From an uncultured Clostridia bacterium (GTDB taxonomy: Bacteria > Bacillota > Clostridia > Christensenellales > Borkfalkiaceae): DNA of 6,685 bases. How positions within the stretch are numbered: the first letter of the stretch is position 1; each line of letters opens with the position of its first letter. The translations under genes were made by a program, and so were the position numbers. This document shows positions 3,569-6,685 of the stretch, in pieces. The notes beneath the pieces are model-generated. The model was not told the origin of the DNA and ran no database searches. It saw nothing but the letters and a program-made list of their open reading frames with translations. The DNA lies in NCBI GenBank assembly GCA_934249215.1, contig CAKQKN010000090.1, forward strand, positions 1 through 6,685. The letters are read 5' to 3'.

Positions 3569-6460
3569 ATGAAAAAAATATTGCGCATAATACCCGTCAT
3601 AATCGCGGCGATTGCGATCTTTGCCGCATCCACTTTAAGTTGGCTTATCGTCGACAATATCGTTCCGTTCCCGACGAATTTCGGCGGATCCACGAAAACG
3701 GCGTATTTTGCGGGCGGCGACGGAAGCAACGAAGATCCTTATATAATAAAAAGCCCCGTCCATTTTTACAATCTCGCCTGGCTTCAGTATCTCGGTTATT
3801 TCAACCTCGGCTCTTATATCAACAACGGCAGAGCGCAAAGTTTTTTCAAACTCGACTTCGACGGCGATAATCTCAATCTGAGCGGTCTTGCTCTCCCGCC
3901 GATCGGCACGCGCGAATACCCGTTTATCGGTTATTTCAACGGCAACGGAAAGACGATTTCGAATTTCACCGTGTCCAATTCAAAAACCGATCTCATAAGG
4001 AGACCTCTCGCCGCGATTTTCAGCGGCGACGTGCTTTATACCACCGGAACGCGTACTTCCGTCGTCGCCGATAGCGTCGACATTCTCGGTTTGTTCGGCG
4101 TGACCGGCAATTTCAACTCGTTTTTGGACTATTACGTCGGCAAAAGCGTCCCCGTTGACGGCACGGCTACGGAGGTCGTAAAGCACGGAACGGACGTGCA
4201 GTTTCCGGGGCAGGCAACAATAATTAAAGCGAACGAGTTTTATTCTTTGGGAATGAACGTCCGCAATTTTTACGTGGACAAAATAAGGATAAACAGCGTT
4301 TCGTCGAAAGTTCTCGTCGGGCTTGCGGCGGGTTACGTCGGCAGTACGGTGGAAAACGTCGGCGTTTATCGCAGTAAAGTCAACGTTAAGGGCGATTCGT
4401 TGAGCGGCGTGAGCAACGTTAAGCGCGCAAGCGGCGCGACGGTTGATTACGACGGCGTGATCTCGAACTATTCGATCGTCGGCGATTACGACAGCGAGAT
4501 CGTCGGCTGGACGGAATCTCCCTCGGGCGGCGGCACGTCCCCGGGAGAGGACTCCGACTGGGGCGGTTCGATCGATATGGAAGCGTTGCACGGCAGACTG
4601 TTGTCGTTCAGAAACAATGCTTCGTATGTTACCGATAGTTATGCAGACACCACAACCACGACTAACCGAAAGAGATTTTACGACGCGGATAAAGGTTCGG
4701 CTTATTTTTATACCGGAAACGGTGGAGGCAACCAATTTTTATATCTCTATGGCGGAAAAAACGGGATTGCTTACGTTACGGACAACGTGCCCGACGGCGG
4801 TTTCTTTATAAAGAGCGGGAGTACGTATCTCACGCTGAACGGTTTGGGAACAAACGGAGCAAGAATGGGAACGACCGATTCGACGAAAGCAGTAACTTGG
4901 TATTACGACGAACAATTAAAGGCGTTATACACATTTGTAGACGGTTCCATAAGATACCTCAATTTGAATCAAACCATTTTGAACTTATCGTCAATTCAGA
5001 CGATGGAGTGGACTAAAGACGGGAGCAGTTTCTATTACACTTACGTATCTCCCAAAGGCAACGCGTATACGTATTATCTTGCTTATAGCTCAATATGGTG
5101 CGGTTTATCGTCGCAACAGTCGCTTACTCTTGACACGAGCGGAAAAAGATTGGCGAGCGTAAATTATACTTATTCCGATTCTATAAACGGCGTAAATAGA
5201 AGCCTTGCTTCATTCTTTCCGATTCTTACGAACGATGATTATACGGTTTCGAATAAAAACCCCGGCTATATTGCGAGTGGTTCTACGTCAACGTCGAGCA
5301 ATACCGTAACGGGAGATATACGAGTGAATTACACTTCATTTTCTACTTACGGAGGGATTAGCAAATCGGTTAATTTAAACACCGGTTTCGGTGACGGATC
5401 AACACTCGAACTTCTGACGAGAACGAAAAATTCGGACGGATTCGTGCGCATAAAAGACACGCACAATGAAAACAACAACAGCGTTCACAGCGATCTGTTC
5501 GGATTTAGTAAAATATCTTATTCTGATCTCGGGCTAAGAGCTTATTACATTTATGACAAAGAGAAAAATGAAGCAACCGGGGCAAGGGAAAATCTGAATA
5601 CGCTTCTTTATAATAAGAGCAGTGTTTACGGCATGCACTTCATGAACGCGCCGATAGGGAAAAACAACGTGTATACGGCACCGAGTGCCATGATTAACGG
5701 CATTCTTCATGAAAATTATGAAATGCCGGCGAACGCAATATCTTTCGCCGCCCCGTCCAAAGGATATGTTTCGTTTTTTGCGGGAACATATTACGGTACC
5801 GACAAGAATTTCTTTTCGTTGCACCGCGTTTTTCGGAACGCGGACAAAACTATTTCGGCGATAAAGGAAATTTCGAAAATTTATTCGACGGGCGGTCAGC
5901 GTTACGTTTATGAATATACCGACGGAACGTTTTCTGACACGCTTTCCGGAAATTATGGACTTGAGTTCGATTGCGAATGGATAACGAACCCGACCATTGT
6001 AAAAAATGCGCTTTATTACTTCGAAATTCCAGTAAACGCGAATGATGAATATGCGCTCGGTTCGGCAACGACCGGCGACGGCGCATATCTTATGTACCTT
6101 GATATCGGGGCGAACGGAAGCGGTAGCGGCGGCGGGGGCGGCGAAACGCAAACGCTCCCTTACATTATGAAGTCGGTGGATTTCGTCGCAATGCCGACGA
6201 ACGATGGTAGCGATACGCTTACCGTGCCGACCGACAATGGTTCGGTGAAGTTCCCGAACTACCGCGACGTCGGATTCAAACTCGGCACGACCGCGGACGT
6301 GATTTATTTCCGCCGTGAAGATTACGATTCGCTTCCCGCGGACGACGGCGAGATCGAAACGATTGTGTATTATTACCGCGAAACTAATGCTATTTTGGTC
6401 ACGGTGTTCCCGACGGGCTACGGAAGTGAAGACGACGGAACTAACGCCAAGTGGGAATGA
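3569..6460 (+). CDS. Large surface protein with GLUG-like N-terminal region
   Basis: A 963-aa protein, probably exported. Residues 1-30 are MKKILRIIPV followed by a hydrophobic core ending in STLSWLIVDN, a signal peptide or N-terminal anchor resembling that of the 255-aa protein upstream. Residues about 46-135 carry a surface-protein pattern: GGDGSNEDPYIIKSP (49-63), FYNLAWLQYLGYFN (66-79), then PIGTREYPFIGYFNGNGKTI (111-130) and SNFTVSN. This 'GxFNGNGxTIsnltv' theme is typical of GLUG-type repeats in bacterial adhesins, and further weak units occur near 171-178 and 248-268. A flexible Gly/Ser/Pro stretch (317-333) leads into a Tyr/Ser/Thr/Asn-rich central region (about 345-840). A second Gly-rich linker (847-858) leads to a C-terminal domain (about 860-950). 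There is no LPXTG motif, no C-terminal membrane segment and no catalytic motif I recognise. Adhesion or matrix assembly is an inference from composition and N-terminal motifs. Base composition drops sharply in the middle of the gene. Confidence 0.8.
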   Translation: MKKILRIIPVIIAAIAIFAASTLSWLIVDNIVPFPTNFGGSTKTAYFAGGDGSNEDPYIIKSPVHFYNLAWLQYLGYFNLGSYINNGRAQSFFKLDFDGDNLNLSGLALPPIGTREYPFIGYFNGNGKTISNFTVSNSKTDLIRRPLAAIFSGDVLYTTGTRTSVVADSVDILGLFGVTGNFNSFLDYYVGKSVPVDGTATEVVKHGTDVQFPGQATIIKANEFYSLGMNVRNFYVDKIRINSVSSKVLVGLAAGYVGSTVENVGVYRSKVNVKGDSLSGVSNVKRASGATVDYDGVISNYSIVGDYDSEIVGWTESPSGGGTSPGEDSDWGGSIDMEALHGRLLSFRNNASYVTDSYADTTTTTNRKRFYDADKGSAYFYTGNGGGNQFLYLYGGKNGIAYVTDNVPDGGFFIKSGSTYLTLNGLGTNGARMGTTDSTKAVTWYYDEQLKALYTFVDGSIRYLNLNQTILNLSSIQTMEWTKDGSSFYYTYVSPKGNAYTYYLAYSSIWCGLSSQQSLTLDTSGKRLASVNYTYSDSINGVNRSLASFFPILTNDDYTVSNKNPGYIASGSTSTSSNTVTGDIRVNYTSFSTYGGISKSVNLNTGFGDGSTLELLTRTKNSDGFVRIKDTHNENNNSVHSDLFGFSKISYSDLGLRAYYIYDKEKNEATGARENLNTLLYNKSSVYGMHFMNAPIGKNNVYTAPSAMINGILHENYEMPANAISFAAPSKGYVSFFAGTYYGTDKNFFSLHRVFRNADKTISAIKEISKIYSTGGQRYVYEYTDGTFSDTLSGNYGLEFDCEWITNPTIVKNALYYFEIPVNANDEYALGSATTGDGAYLMYLDIGANGSGSGGGGGETQTLPYIMKSVDFVAMPTNDGSDTLTVPTDNGSVKFPNYRDVGFKLGTTADVIYFRREDYDSLPADDGEIETIVYYYRETNAILVTVFPTGYGSEDDGTNAKWE

Positions 6461-6601
6461 CGAGTTGATTGGTGTTGACCTCATCCGTCAAATTTTCGCG
6501 AAAGGCGCTCGATTTGCCACACTCCGCTTGCGCGCAGTGTGATTGACCTCATCCGTCGGCAGAGCCGACACCTTCCCCGTTAGGGGAAGGCTTAAAAGTG
6601 T
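6461..6601. repeat. 3' spacer with paired repeats and GC hairpins
   Basis: TTGACCTCATCCGTC occurs exactly twice (6475-6489 and 6543-6557), 68 bp apart. Between them are a 10-bp palindrome TTTCGCGAAA (6494-6503) and a hairpin with arms CACACT / AGTGTG (6518-6523 / 6536-6541) and an inner CGC / GCG helix. After the second copy come two perfect hairpins: GTCGGC-AGA-GCCGAC (6555-6569) and CCTTCCCC-GTTA-GGGGAAGG (6571-6590). The last has only CTTAAAA behind it, so it is a doubtful terminator. The block looks like a dispersed intergenic repeat. Confidence 0.75.
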
Positions 6602-6685
6602 GATAATCGACCTATAGGCGTTTTTTGTACTGTAACTTTCCCCTACGGGGCGATTCCCCCGCCAAACGGGGGAAATGTCGTGGAC
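6602..6685 (-). repeat. Right copy of the inverted intergenic repeat
   Basis: The reverse complement of this segment aligns with 3447-3533 over its full length with about a dozen substitutions and small gaps. Shared blocks include ATTTCCCCCGTTTGGCGGGG, ATCGCCCCG and CTATAGGTCGATTATC. Its first hairpin stem is perfect (TTCCCCCG / CGGGGGAA), whereas the left copy has one extra C. The window ends inside or at the edge of the element, so its outer boundary is unknown. Confidence 0.8.

Noticed and set aside
3980..4735. 251-codon open frame on the minus strand
   Set aside because: Antisense shadow of the large surface gene, in the part with GC-ending codons; Arg/Ala/Val-rich and without ribosome site or family motif.
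3569..6460. Cell-wall sorting signal in the large protein
   Set aside because: No LPXTG-like motif, C-terminal hydrophobic segment or basic tail is present; the protein ends in a charged, soluble sequence (GTNAKWE).
5534..6484. 316-codon open frame on the minus strand
   Set aside because: It lies antisense to the large surface gene, is rich in Arg, Val and Ile with no domain pattern, and is explained by the codon bias of the plus-strand gene.

Overview
The window looks like part of the chromosome of a low-to-mid GC member of the Firmicutes, most likely an uncultured gut-type Clostridia lineage. The supporting signs are strong AGGAGG-type ribosome binding sites, consensus sigma-A promoter elements, a c-di-GMP-I (GEMM-I) riboswitch, surface proteins whose N-termini resemble SipW-type signal peptides, and intergenic spacers full of GC-rich hairpin repeats. 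The lineage is an inference; no rRNA or tRNA gene is present to test it.

Layout: a perfect bidirectional terminator hairpin (52-88) is followed by an AT-rich spacer and then, on the minus strand, a fragment of an EAL-domain gene (214-468) and an intact membrane-bound diguanylate cyclase (456-1595). The EAL fragment lies just behind the cyclase in another frame and has lost the catalytic part of the domain, so the locus looks like an eroded GGDEF-EAL gene that now keeps only the c-di-GMP-making half. The cyclase leader (1596-1775) carries a probable promoter and two copies of an interrupted palindrome. A third copy lies at 1868-1888 in the divergent intergenic region.

On the plus strand a near-perfect promoter (2025-2053) starts a leader with a recognisable c-di-GMP-I riboswitch (about 2088-2152). 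The 3' strand of its closing helix P1 is shared with an intrinsic terminator (2148-2181), an arrangement that predicts switching ON by c-di-GMP. Next come three tandem 42-44 bp repeats able to form further hairpins, then a 255-aa secreted or membrane-anchored protein (2364-3131). After a 437-bp spacer lies a 963-aa surface protein (3569-6460) with a GLUG-like N-terminal region. That second gene is bracketed by imperfect inverted repeats of about 85 bp (3447-3533 and 6602-6685).

Working model: the cyclase makes c-di-GMP, and the divergent riboswitch next door senses it and allows transcription of cell-surface or matrix protein genes. This would be a compact make-sense-respond module for adhesion or biofilm. 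The riboswitch and cyclase calls rest on clear sequence motifs. The ON polarity, the coupling between the two transcription units and the surface role of the two large proteins are inferences.
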